Source: Prosapia bicincta (taxonomy: Eukaryota > Arthropoda > Insecta > Hemiptera > Cercopidae). From it: a stretch of DNA of 64,000 bases. Shown piece by piece: positions 26,009 through 34,024 of this stretch (the first letter of the stretch is position 1; every line of letters starts with the position of its first letter). The notes beneath the pieces were generated by a model that did no database searches, was not told where the DNA came from, and worked only from the letters and a program-made list of their open reading frames with translations. The DNA is taken from positions 51,630,229-51,694,228 of the forward strand of contig JBAIZL010000002.1 of assembly GCA_036971475.1 (NCBI GenBank), read 5' to 3'. The translations under genes and the position numbers were made by a program.

Positions 26009-26455
26009 CTACGCTAGGAGCAGATCGTAGTAATATTTAGCACTGCGCAGTGCGCATCTACAATCTACATCGTTATTATGCTGAGGTAATATACACTTAT
26101 AGTATTTACAAGAGACGTCGTGCTTCTCATTGGGCAATTCACGTACATCTGTGTGAAACTGCCTGAGAAATCTAGCCTTCTCCAAACCCTTTGTGAATAT
26201 GGTGTCAAACGGTGCAAACATCTTTCGCACGGTGTCTTCGTCAAAAGGTATACTACCCTCGTACCAGCCGATACGGTGATACCTTGACTGTAACCAACGA
26301 GCAGACTTTTGCGCAGACTCGTTTAAATTGTGAAATCTGTAAGGCGGTTTGAATATTGTAACACTGTGATAGTGTTCGGCAACCACAGCCAGTTCCTTGA
26401 TAATGTATTTACCCGCATTGTCGACGAAGGCGTGAAACTCGACCACAGCCTGCAT
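26009..26455 (-). CDS. Conserved element protein, exonuclease-like (tentative)
   Basis: This frame of 148 codons starts at the first ATG (26455); the open frame extends 10 codons further upstream only through a GTG. The pattern is one I associate with a protein family recurring in Polinton-type elements of arthropods: a VVEFHAFVDNAGKYIIKELA-type opening, a PPYRF segment, RWLQSRYHRIGW, an FTKGLEKARFL block, and a Cys/His-rich tail with C..H and CRCALRSA. The spacing of acidic and His residues recalls a DEDDh-type RNase H-fold exonuclease, but I cannot show the full catalytic set. It is the last gene of the minus-strand cluster, 62 bp after the capsid gene. The function is not established. Confidence 0.5.
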   Translation of the reverse strand: MQAVVEFHAFVDNAGKYIIKELAVVAEHYHSVTIFKPPYRFHNLNESAQKSARWLQSRYHRIGWYEGSIPFDEDTVRKMFAPFDTIFTKGLEKARFLRQFHTDVRELPNEKHDVSCKYYKCILPQHNNDVDCRCALRSAKYYYDLLLA

Positions 26456-26517
26456 GTTCCAAGCCGCAACTGAGACTAAATGCACACAAATCGGGTAATT
26501 TATCGCGTCGTCACAGA

Positions 26518-27710
26518 TTACGTAATCTTTTTAACAACACCCGACAGCAGGTTATAGACAATATGGGAATCGTGAATAATCAAGCAGTAACCGGAAGTAT
26601 TAGGCGGAATATTGTCAGACGCCTCGATTTCGAGTCTCACATCTACAGGCCCCGATTTTATCGTATCGTTTTGTTTCGAACAATCGATTACAAAAATCGG
26701 TGCTTTCGCTTTAAAGGTAGACAAGTCTAGACACGGTGATGGCTCGCGTGAATAATAAGACTGTTGAAATCTAACGTACATGTCGTACAACAGGGCGGTG
26801 TCGCCGAGAATAATATCGTAGGGAAAGTACTGAGAGTTGAGATACAATTTTACATCCGTAACCTTGCATCCGTCAAACTCCGAAGCGTTAGAATTAACCT
26901 TTTTTTTGCGATCCGTCTGCATGGCGAAAATTACGTAACGAGGTTTTTCCAGTTGCGAAGATGTCTTTACAGTCCAGGTGAGTTGCTTCGTGGCAGGCAA
27001 ACCTGGGTATTCTATTAGTTCCCATTTACGGTGTGGCACGTGAACGGTGACATCGCGTTCAATCATCTTCAATAGGTTTAATTTTATCTGGTCGGCTACG
27101 GAGACGTGTGGAACCCGCCAATAGATAGTGTTTATTTTCAAATCAACATCTGTCGCATCTGCGCTAACTATTGCGTTAAAATTTGAGGATGAACGCAAAC
27201 GGACGAGCTCCTGTTTCACGTTGACTACAATTCTATTGTAATCCTCGAAAAACCCCATCAGCATACGCAACGGTATAACCACGTTGAACTCTTTGCAGTC
27301 CGAATTTGTTTTACCCACTCCTAGCCAACCGCAATTTCCGAGTTTATTTTTCTCGTTTTCGCGCAACGAAAGCAGGTTCTTGATGGTTGTCGTTATACCG
27401 ACATTCCTGGTTCTGTCTATCTCGTTGCCTCCGATCTCGTATCTGATATCGTCGAAAAGAAAAGCTATAGCGTTGTTTACCAAAGACACGTCAGCGGCCG
27501 CCTCTCCGTTTTTTGTAGCTCTCAGCGTACCTCTTATATGCAACGTGCTCTGAAAAGGAATCGTAATGACATCTTGCTATGAATGGGGATACGAATTTCA
27601 TCGTTATTACCAAACGTAGCGGACGAGTACGGCCGATGAGTATGGTACTCCAGCCCGTTGAGGGTGTTGTCGTACTCGGCGCTAGAGTCGATAGCCAAAA
27701 GGTCCTCCAT
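26518..27710 (-). pseudogene. Major capsid protein, double jelly-roll, frameshifted
   Basis: The long downstream frame (from 27576 to 26518) matches the double-jelly-roll capsid-like family of Polintons. Recognisable parts are an FLFDDIRYEIGGNEIDR motif followed by NVGITTTIKN, and a C-terminal VRLEIEASDNIPPNT and YCLIIHD. This protein would form the hexameric capsomers. The N-terminal part begins at ATG 27710 in another frame and stays in register for about 44 codons. The two frames meet near 27577, where one base appears to be missing. The downstream frame has an in-frame TAG at 27579-27577 and no good ATG near its start. Total length would be about 400 residues. It lies about 100 bp after the penton gene. 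This is either a disabling mutation, a sequencing error or, less likely, programmed frameshifting. Confidence 0.75.
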
Positions 27711-27811
27711 TGATCACTTTAAAACCCAAAGATCTGAGGAACCAAACGTTTCGCAGTGTTAACTGTGCCGTCGTCTGACGTAAACTGCCGCCCTTCTTTT
27801 GGAAGCGCACG

Positions 27812-28513
27812 TTAAATATTAGACCCATCCTGGCGTCTTCGTAGATGTAATCGTACGGAAATGACTTCTCCACGAAAGTCGATTGTATCGCCGTTCTGAT
27901 CTCTTAGACTTACGGTGATATTATGAATGACGCTCACGTTGACAGGTAAATATATTACGCTCTGCGGGACTTCTACAATCTTATAACCGGGCGGTACCTG
28001 CGGATAAAATTCGTGCAAAGTATGACATTCTATGCCGTTTTGAAACGATCCGGCGACCACATTGCAATCCACGCGAATCACGTTAACCCTGATGATATCT
28101 ACCGGCCGATCAGAAGAGTGTCTTTGATTTGCCTCTAATTTCTTCCCGCTGAAGCCCATCAGCTGGCCTATAGACATGGCCTTGTCGAAAAAGATCGCGT
28201 GCGAACATTTTATCTCCACTTTGAGCGTGTTATTATTAGGTGTCAATACTAAAACAGTATCGTCAACTAGTTTCGATTTAATATACCTCTCAATATCGGA
28301 TATCTCGTACGATCCGGTCGGTAATGAAATCGTGTGAATATCATTATCATCGCCGTAATGAAAACGGTTGTTTACATTCTCAACGATGTTCGGTATCGAA
28401 TTGTATGTTGCCAGATCGATAAAACCTATTTCCCACTCACCTTTTGAAACATCAAGTGGCGGGAAAAAGTCACATGACAAGACAGGTGTGCGATCTGTTA
28501 GCACTATACTCAT
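27812..28513 (-). CDS. Minor capsid (penton-like) protein
   Basis: A frame of 233 codons beginning at ATG 28513, whose first bases overlap the protease stop (ATGA). The frame is open a little further upstream, but only from a TTG and inside the protease gene. Recognisable features are an IPNI..N segment, LPTGSYEISDIERYI at about residues 64-78, an N.NTLKVEI strand, SIGQLMGFSG, and a C-terminal RLHLRRR. This pattern is that of the single-jelly-roll penton of Polintons, which fills the fivefold vertices. Its place between protease and major capsid supports a virion module. Function is inferred from pattern and order, not from a structural match. Confidence 0.65.
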   Translation of the reverse strand: MSIVLTDRTPVLSCDFFPPLDVSKGEWEIGFIDLATYNSIPNIVENVNNRFHYGDDNDIHTISLPTGSYEISDIERYIKSKLVDDTVLVLTPNNNTLKVEIKCSHAIFFDKAMSIGQLMGFSGKKLEANQRHSSDRPVDIIRVNVIRVDCNVVAGSFQNGIECHTLHEFYPQVPPGYKIVEVPQSVIYLPVNVSVIHNITVSLRDQNGDTIDFRGEVISVRLHLRRRQDGSNI

Positions 28514-28890
28514 GACGTTAGAAACTTTAAATACAAATGACCGCAAACGACTGAGTTGTCTTTTTGATGCCGCCTGTAGTTATAGTGTACGTTGGCGTCT
28601 TCACCAAAATACCTGCTTAGCTCAATCGGCGGACGCAGATTCCCGAAACTATCATAGTACTCTATAGAGTTACCTCTCTTTTTGTAACATACCCAATGGG
28701 TACCGGAGCCTGTTATACTATCCAAATTTACGATAGCCGATTCGTTTCTTAAAGGTCGTGCAGGTAACGTGTCTCTCATGTATACACCTCTGAACCACGG
28801 TACTTTCAGGGCTAAAGCGTATCTCTCCAGATCTATATTAGTCAACGGTCTAACGGGTATACAATCTATCGAAGTTTTTTTTTCGTACAT
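28510..28890 (-). CDS. Adenovirus-type cysteine protease (adenain-like)
   Basis: A 126-residue protein with the catalytic layout of adenoviral maturation proteases: His65 in GTHW, Asp80 in YYDSFG, Gln109 before the final block, and Cys116 in VVCGHLYLKFL. The family (C5) cleaves capsid and core precursors during virion maturation. It is shorter than adenovirus protease, which is about 200 residues, but is near the size seen in Polintons. It starts at ATG 28890 inside the end of the PLA2 gene (25-bp overlap) and its stop overlaps the penton start. All key residues are present, so it could be active. Confidence 0.9.
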   Translation of the reverse strand: MYEKKTSIDCIPVRPLTNIDLERYALALKVPWFRGVYMRDTLPARPLRNESAIVNLDSITGSGTHWVCYKKRGNSIEYYDSFGNLRPPIELSRYFGEDANVHYNYRRHQKDNSVVCGHLYLKFLTS

Positions 28891-29387
28891 CTCTTCTTCC
28901 CGCGACCCTGCTTCTTGTACGGTTTCAAGTAAAGCCCTTTGCCTTGCAGACGTTTCAACAACTGCTGAACGGTAGGCTGACGAGGACGACGTTTTTTACC
29001 ACCGCCAAAAGCCGTCTTGGCTTTCATTGCCGCCGCTACGGCCAACGCGGCAGCGCGTTCACTGAGCGATGCGTCACCCGCTTTGACTCTGTCCCAAGCT
29101 TTTCCCGCTAGTATTACGTCGGCTACGCGTCTGTTATCCGAATCACTGTAATTGCTGTATGCGATATCATGTTGTTTACAGGCCTCGTCCAACGGGTTTA
29201 TACCTTTATCACCGCGCGCCAACCGTTTCTTCAGTCTTGTTCCAGGTCCACAAAAATTGTACGAAGGTAGGTGTAACTCGACAGGTAGTAAATCGATGGC
29301 TTTATTCAAAACGCCAGACACTAGTCCGCGTCCCGTCTTTACGCCACCGCGTTTACGACCAACATGTGTGTCCCGTTTGGCACCCAT
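28866..29387 (-). CDS. Parvovirus-type phospholipase A2 domain protein
   Basis: The first ATG is at 29387 (MGAKRDTH); the open frame reaches 29405 only through a TTG. Residues 43-50 read YNFCGPGT, the calcium-binding loop, and QHDIAYS around His73-Asp74 is the catalytic helix of the secreted PLA2 fold as found in parvovirus VP1. That domain lets virions breach endosomal membranes. The N-terminus is basic and Gly-rich. After about residue 115 there is an Ala-rich stretch and a strongly basic tail (GGGKKRRPR, QGRGKKRCTKKK), suggesting nucleic-acid binding or a nuclear signal. It lies 31 bp after the metalloproteinase gene and overlaps the protease. It is probably a minor virion protein. Confidence 0.82.
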   Translation of the reverse strand: MGAKRDTHVGRKRGGVKTGRGLVSGVLNKAIDLLPVELHLPSYNFCGPGTRLKKRLARGDKGINPLDEACKQHDIAYSNYSDSDNRRVADVILAGKAWDRVKAGDASLSERAAALAVAAAMKAKTAFGGGKKRRPRQPTVQQLLKRLQGKGLYLKPYKKQGRGKKRCTKKKLR

Positions 29388-29417
29388 TCTATTAATGAAC
29401 CGCAACAGTCACAACGT

Positions 29418-30821
29418 CTACTTATAAAATATGTCCTTCAAGATTGCGTATAGCTCTCTGAGTCTAGCCCTCTTCATGCAACGTATTTTCAAAACATCGA
29501 AAATATCCTTTTCAACCGCAGTCACGGCCTCTAGAAATTCGTTGTACACAAATAGCTGATTGTCGGCGGTGAAGAAATAAAGATTACCGTCCATATATCT
29601 GAAACCGCCGCGCAAATCGTTTGGTAAACCGCGGTAGATTTCGGTCATGGGCCCTTGATACAGACCGGTGTACCTACATTCATCGTATCTCATCACGTAG
29701 GCGTTGTCGTAGAGGACAATTGTTTTACCCAGGTGGCTGTTGAAAATAGCGTTAACCGCCTTCACCGGACGTCCTATCCAATCTTTCAGCGTGTAAATAT
29801 ATCTTTTCAAAAGACTAGGATATTCTATAGCGTAAACCCATCCGTGAGCAATGAGCATCACGTCTCCGTTGGGTGATTGATAGACTGCGGTAACGTTTGT
29901 AAAACCGGGTCGCAGATAGCGTAACCATTCCGAAATGATTTCGGGTTTCGGATCAGCTTCTCTCTTATTCGGATACAAATGCAATATCCATACATACTGT
30001 CCGTGAAACAGGTACATGTGTTTCATAGCGATTAAAACAGCGTCAAAGCCTCTGACAGAGCATAAATCGACAGTGTCTATTTCTGTTTTGATCGTGGTAG
30101 GTGTAGTTGTGGTGGTGATGGCGGGGGTAGTAGTGCTTGTAGTGGTGGAGGCAGTGGTGGTGGTTGTGGTGGTGGTGGTTGGTTTTGCACCATATAGATA
30201 CTGAATATTATTAATATCGTCCGAGGAAAGGTCCAAATAATACATACTGGATATATTTCGGGTGGTCGTATACGGATACATTATCGAATCGTGATTCTTA
30301 TTATGAGATAAGCCTAGAGCGTGCCCTATTTCGTGAACCAAAACAGCGTAAAACGAGTTACGGCCACTATCGGACGTAGACATTGTAAAATCCCACTCTT
30401 CCTCGTTATCGAAGTGTATCTCTACTTGCGATTGAAGCACATGAGGCGCAAAAGCGTGGGCAACGACTCTTCCTCTACCGTCAAATCTAGTACCGCACAT
30501 TGTTCCTTCCGACAGTTTTATATGTTCAGCGTCCCCGAATAATATAGCGATATTTGGTCTTGTCGAGTCGAGAGTAAAAGTCAAAGGGATATATCTACCC
30601 CAGAGACTGAATGCGTGCGAAGCGATATTCAGATATTTTTTATTACCATACGTATACCAAGTCAATCCGTTGATACCCCATTTACGGTTGGTCTTAGCCT
30701 GAACAATACTACTACTACTACCGTTAGTTTCAGTATATCCGCAAAATGTCGTGGGCGTAGGCGAAGACGTTGCGAGCGATGAGCTCCACAAGGCGAACAG
30801 TAACGTCAGCTTGAAGAACAT
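29418..30821 (-). CDS. Secreted matrix metalloproteinase with hemopexin-like domain
   Basis: A 467-residue protein starting at ATG 30821. Residues 1 to about 18 are a signal peptide. A short FCG at 26-28 may be the remnant of the cysteine switch, and most of the usual propeptide is missing. The catalytic domain follows, with HEIGHALGLSH at 163-173 (three zinc-binding His and the catalytic Glu) and the Met-turn in DSIMYP (Met181). A Thr-rich linker (about 214-246) leads to a C-terminal beta-propeller-like region starting near Cys254. M10 enzymes cut extracellular matrix; some large insect DNA viruses carry one, thought to help spread through tissue. It sits between the fibre-like and PLA2 genes with short gaps. 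It was probably captured from a host gene, but no introns remain. Confidence 0.9.
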   Translation of the reverse strand: MFFKLTLLFALWSSSLATSSPTPTTFCGYTETNGSSSSIVQAKTNRKWGINGLTWYTYGNKKYLNIASHAFSLWGRYIPLTFTLDSTRPNIAILFGDAEHIKLSEGTMCGTRFDGRGRVVAHAFAPHVLQSQVEIHFDNEEEWDFTMSTSDSGRNSFYAVLVHEIGHALGLSHNKNHDSIMYPYTTTRNISSMYYLDLSSDDINNIQYLYGAKPTTTTTTTTTASTTTSTTTPAITTTTTPTTIKTEIDTVDLCSVRGFDAVLIAMKHMYLFHGQYVWILHLYPNKREADPKPEIISEWLRYLRPGFTNVTAVYQSPNGDVMLIAHGWVYAIEYPSLLKRYIYTLKDWIGRPVKAVNAIFNSHLGKTIVLYDNAYVMRYDECRYTGLYQGPMTEIYRGLPNDLRGGFRYMDGNLYFFTADNQLFVYNEFLEAVTAVEKDIFDVLKIRCMKRARLRELYAILKDIFYK

Positions 30822-30892
30822 TTCAACGACTGATATTATTTTCTAAAGCGGTCCCGTATTTATTATCGCCTATTGACCTTGACGATCTATTT

Positions 30893-31837
30893 TTAGATAG
30901 GCTTAGACATCTCTCGCATTAGCGTGTCTCTTAGGCTCTGAATAGCCGTATTCAATTGCCTCTGCGAAACAGCATCGTTATCGGCTATACCATCGGCTAT
31001 CCCCGATAAGCGCTTAGAGTTTAACCAGTAATAGTCGCCCGTCTCTTCGGAATGCAGAGTGTATTTCTTTATCCAAGATTTAATTTCATGAAGCTGACGG
31101 ACGTTAACGGCGTCAAGATCGGTGTAACCGTCTCGAACATTAGTTATACATTTTCCGTTTGCATTATACGTTTCACCGGTCGGCAGTATGGTGAGAAACA
31201 GCGTATTTTTTATTAGAAAACCCAGTGTGACGGCGTCTTGTTGGTACAATGGTTCTTCGACCTGAGCGAGCCGCTTATTTTGAAAACCCCAAAGAGTTTT
31301 GTCTTTTCGCGGTACCCTATCGTCCACGTATAATTTTGTAGCGGCGTCATTTTTATACAACGGCGTTTTAACATTACATATGGCCACTCCGTGAGCGTCA
31401 AATTTACCCTCTGTGTTTTTCGATAAGAAATTATCTCTGACGTACTTCATGTTAATAGCGTCTGTGTCTTTTATAGGCGCCGATACATCGCACACCCTTT
31501 GGTCGCCAAAGGAAAAACAATCGGGTAGTTTAATGGGAACCAACGATTCCAAGTAGGCTCTCGTTACGGCATCATCTTTTTCTTTTGGCTCTCCGAGACC
31601 GCCCAAAGGCAAGCCTTTTGTATGATATCTGTTCTTTATTCGCATCAAACAGTTTTGTTCGAGATACGTTTTGGACACGGCATCGCCGTCCTCAATAGCA
31701 TCACCAACATTGCGCAATAACTTGCCTATCGCGTCATAATGATTACCGTCGGAAGTCAGACCTATACCGTGCTGTTGATGATGGGGGTGGGGGGCGTTAA
31801 CCTGGTCCGAATAACGTCCAAACTTATCGACGCTCAT
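30893..31837 (-). CDS. Fibre-like protein with seven tandem repeats
   Basis: A 314-residue protein whose ATG (31837) overlaps the stop of the preceding gene as ATGA. It contains seven imperfect repeats of about 37-46 residues built on the pattern N.K.L..V..P....DAV...YL. The DA pairs fall near residues 52, 89, 126, 164, 201, 242 and 288. This layout, with ICNVKTPLYKNDAATKLYVD as a clear example, is very like the shaft repeats of bacteriophage tail fibres, which trimerise. No signal peptide or membrane segment is seen. The likely role is a virion spike or receptor-binding fibre. The assignment rests on repeat pattern only. Confidence 0.6.
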   Translation of the reverse strand: MSVDKFGRYSDQVNAPHPHHQQHGIGLTSDGNHYDAIGKLLRNVGDAIEDGDAVSKTYLEQNCLMRIKNRYHTKGLPLGGLGEPKEKDDAVTRAYLESLVPIKLPDCFSFGDQRVCDVSAPIKDTDAINMKYVRDNFLSKNTEGKFDAHGVAICNVKTPLYKNDAATKLYVDDRVPRKDKTLWGFQNKRLAQVEEPLYQQDAVTLGFLIKNTLFLTILPTGETYNANGKCITNVRDGYTDLDAVNVRQLHEIKSWIKKYTLHSEETGDYYWLNSKRLSGIADGIADNDAVSQRQLNTAIQSLRDTLMREMSKPI

Positions 31838-32838
31838 CTTATTAATGTCCTAATTTTTCTATTTCCGCAGCCTTTTATAAAACTCGCTTCCCTCAGCTCT
31901 TCTATAATGGAGGCAATTTCGTTCTCATGACCCGTATGACCTACCTCTTGAGACGACAAAAGGAGTCGTAACCTGTCACAGAGCTCGTTGGGGTTGTCCC
32001 AATAGGCATAACCTTTGCCGCTACGTAAACCGGTCGGCGGAAATAATCTCGATATAACTGACTTGTACTTGGCCGATTTACTAGCCCGGTTTATGGCTAA
32101 CAGATGATTATATCCTTTCCTATGAGTACTGGTTTGTTCGCAGATTTGTTTATAAGTGTTCAGATCGGCGTTTGTGTAGAGGTTTTCATCGGGTTTGCGC
32201 ATAAATATCAATTCGTATAGCCCTTCGGTTCCTTTGTAAGTGTCTCCGTCAATGATGATGTCGCCGTTTTCATCGTCAAACCTTATATACTTATTGCCTA
32301 TCATAACAGTACCGTCTCCTGTTATTCGAGGACCGTATGTGTTATCAATTGTATTCTTATGGTCTTTAATCATTCTCAGCACATAGGTCCGCGGTAGACG
32401 ATGTTTGAACATTGTATGGACATAGCGAACACTATCCTCTTGCCCCGACGGTGTTGATAGTAGCTCTTTAACGGCCCTAGTTTGACGCACAGGTGTTACT
32501 GAGGGTCCAGACTCGTCTGTTGATTCAACATGCATCGGTGAAGGTTCCGACTCGGCTATTACTTCGGTGTCGATGAAATTCGGAACAGAGTGTTGCGAGG
32601 CATCATCCTCCTCCTCCTCCTTCTTGTCTATATCCATCTCCTCCTCTTCTTCTTTTTTAATTTCCATTTTCGGCTGTAGACGACGAATTTTTGAAATTTC
32701 CTTGATGATGGGACTATATTGTTTAGTCAAAACTCGTTCAGCGTCTGCATCGCCAAACTTTATCTGGAGATACTTTCTCTTGATGTTGTCCCTCAAACGG
32801 GCAATCTCAGAGATAACCTGCTTTTCCTCCGGTGTCAT
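31834..32838 (-). CDS. DUF8207-like protein of unknown function
   Basis: A 334-residue protein starting at ATG 32838. Residues 1 to about 58 are charged and probably helical or coiled-coil. Residues 62-79 are an acidic Glu/Asp run, and a Ser/Pro/Glu-rich linker reaches to about 130. A folded domain (about 140-310) has NTYGPRITGDGTVMIGNKYI, a GLYELIF.R.PDE block, Y..AD...YK.IC..T, and GYAYWDNP. I associate this domain with a family common in arthropod genomes in transposon-like contexts and named DUF8207. No enzyme motif is visible. It lies between the glycosyltransferase-like and fibre genes, so a structural or assembly role is possible but unproven. Confidence 0.55.
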   Translation of the reverse strand: MTPEEKQVISEIARLRDNIKRKYLQIKFGDADAERVLTKQYSPIIKEISKIRRLQPKMEIKKEEEEEMDIDKKEEEEDDASQHSVPNFIDTEVIAESEPSPMHVESTDESGPSVTPVRQTRAVKELLSTPSGQEDSVRYVHTMFKHRLPRTYVLRMIKDHKNTIDNTYGPRITGDGTVMIGNKYIRFDDENGDIIIDGDTYKGTEGLYELIFMRKPDENLYTNADLNTYKQICEQTSTHRKGYNHLLAINRASKSAKYKSVISRLFPPTGLRSGKGYAYWDNPNELCDRLRLLLSSQEVGHTGHENEIASIIEELREASFIKGCGNRKIRTLIR

Positions 32839-32876
32839 ATTGTGAAATGACCCGTAATTCGACTATCGTATAGCTT

Positions 32877-33803
32877 TTATGACAGTTCCAAAGATCGAAA
32901 AAACATGGCGTGACGCTTTTCACGCAATAGATATTGCACAACCTGTGATGCGGACACTTTCATCAATTTCGAATTGGCCCAAGGGAGACAGCGGAAGTAT
33001 CTGTACATGTTGATGTCGAAATACGGTATACTTTCCACCTTCTCGGCGCTTCTAAAGACAAAGGTACGTTTTATATTGTCACGCCATTGAGGTATTTCGG
33101 CTACTATTAGATTATCGTCTCTGGGCATATCTTGCATGTACTGTTTTAGCTTGGGTATAGAGTTTTCGAAGAGGCAACTATTCAAAAGTAGAAACTCATC
33201 AGCGTTTGCTCCCGTGTATGTGCACCACATCTCAAGTTGCCTGCGATCCTCAACCGTATATTTTGATCCGTCAAAAGACAACCCGAAATGATGACAGTGA
33301 TTAGGCACCGTCGGCATGGCTACCTTTAGAAATTCGGTTGTAAACACACCTTGTGCCTTATTATTTACAGCCTCGTAATATTTACCTCTACCGCGTAAGG
33401 GTAGCGATGAGGGTCTAGGACCATATTTCACATTGTAGCTAATGTCTACACAACACTTTACACCGCTGATAAGCTTGTACGCCTTTATAGGGCCAACTAT
33501 GGGAACTGTCCTCTCCGTGATTACTACACAATGGGAGGCATACGGCAATGAACAGCTGTACTGTAACATGTCGAGGTATACTTGCGTGTACTCTATGCCC
33601 CCGTGACTGGGAGCCAGTGTCCGGTTGAAGAAATCAGGAAACGGTCGAAATCTGGATATCAAGTTTTGCGGATGCCTAACAGTTCCTTTCAACATGTGTT
33701 CATTGTATATTATCAATTCAAACGGTACGCCGCCTTTATCGCATTCATGCATGAACCTAATCCAGATGTCCCGATTATAGATTCTATTTGAGGATGTAAT
33801 CAT
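32877..33803 (-). CDS. GT14-like glycosyltransferase candidate
   Basis: The frame is open from ATG 34025, but its first 74 codons overlap another convincing small frame and look like a shadow of it. I choose ATG 33803, which lies 8 bp after that frame's stop and begins MITSSNRIYNRD. The resulting 308-residue protein has an N-terminal beta-alpha segment, then HPQNLISRFRPFPDFFN, then YASHCVVITERTVPI (about residues 88-102). The last resembles the LSE.DIP region of core-2/I-branching (GT14) enzymes. Later come several conserved-looking Cys/His and a WRDNIKRTFVFRS segment. If correct, it would add sugars to virion or host glycans. No signal peptide or membrane anchor is seen, which differs from cellular GT14 proteins. 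Family assignment is tentative. Confidence 0.4.
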   Translation of the reverse strand: MITSSNRIYNRDIWIRFMHECDKGGVPFELIIYNEHMLKGTVRHPQNLISRFRPFPDFFNRTLAPSHGGIEYTQVYLDMLQYSCSLPYASHCVVITERTVPIVGPIKAYKLISGVKCCVDISYNVKYGPRPSSLPLRGRGKYYEAVNNKAQGVFTTEFLKVAMPTVPNHCHHFGLSFDGSKYTVEDRRQLEMWCTYTGANADEFLLLNSCLFENSIPKLKQYMQDMPRDDNLIVAEIPQWRDNIKRTFVFRSAEKVESIPYFDINMYRYFRCLPWANSKLMKVSASQVVQYLLREKRHAMFFRSLELS

Positions 33804-33811
33804 TATCAGAA

Positions 33812-34006
33812 TTATAGGCGGTAAACTCTTGCTGTACGATCCGATCCGCTTATGTCTCCAGCAGCGCCTATTAAATACATGCCCGTGCCTATTCGTACGG
33901 CTACAGTAGTTTCCGCAAAACCTCTTCTTATCGGCATAATAGAAACAACATAAATTTGATTTTGGCGTTTTGGTAGTGTCGCCGTTGGCATATGGCGATA
34001 TATCAT
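33812..34006 (-). CDS. Small conserved-looking protein, unknown function
   Basis: A 64-codon frame from ATG 34006 (an alternative ATG lies at 33991), ending 8 bp before the next gene and starting 18 bp after the ATPase stop. Its C-terminal half (GFAETTVAVRIGTGMYLIGA, then AGDISGSDRTARVY) has the balanced hydrophobic, Gly and Arg content of real protein. The competing long frame over the same bases is rich in Arg, Cys, His and Tyr and looks like a shadow. The fit between neighbours supports a real gene. It might be a small virion or membrane-associated protein; I do not recognise a family. Confidence 0.55.
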   Translation of the reverse strand: MIYRHMPTATLPKRQNQIYVVSIMPIRRGFAETTVAVRIGTGMYLIGAAGDISGSDRTARVYRL

Positions 34007-34024
34007 TATACGTATATATTCGCA

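Noticed and set aside
27682..27873. Minus-strand 63-codon frame between the penton-like and capsid genes
   Set aside because: It begins with a non-ATG codon inside the penton-like gene and runs into the capsid start, with no recognisable domain.
30016..30204. Val-rich plus-strand frame
   Set aside because: It is the antisense shadow of the Thr-rich linker of the metalloproteinase.
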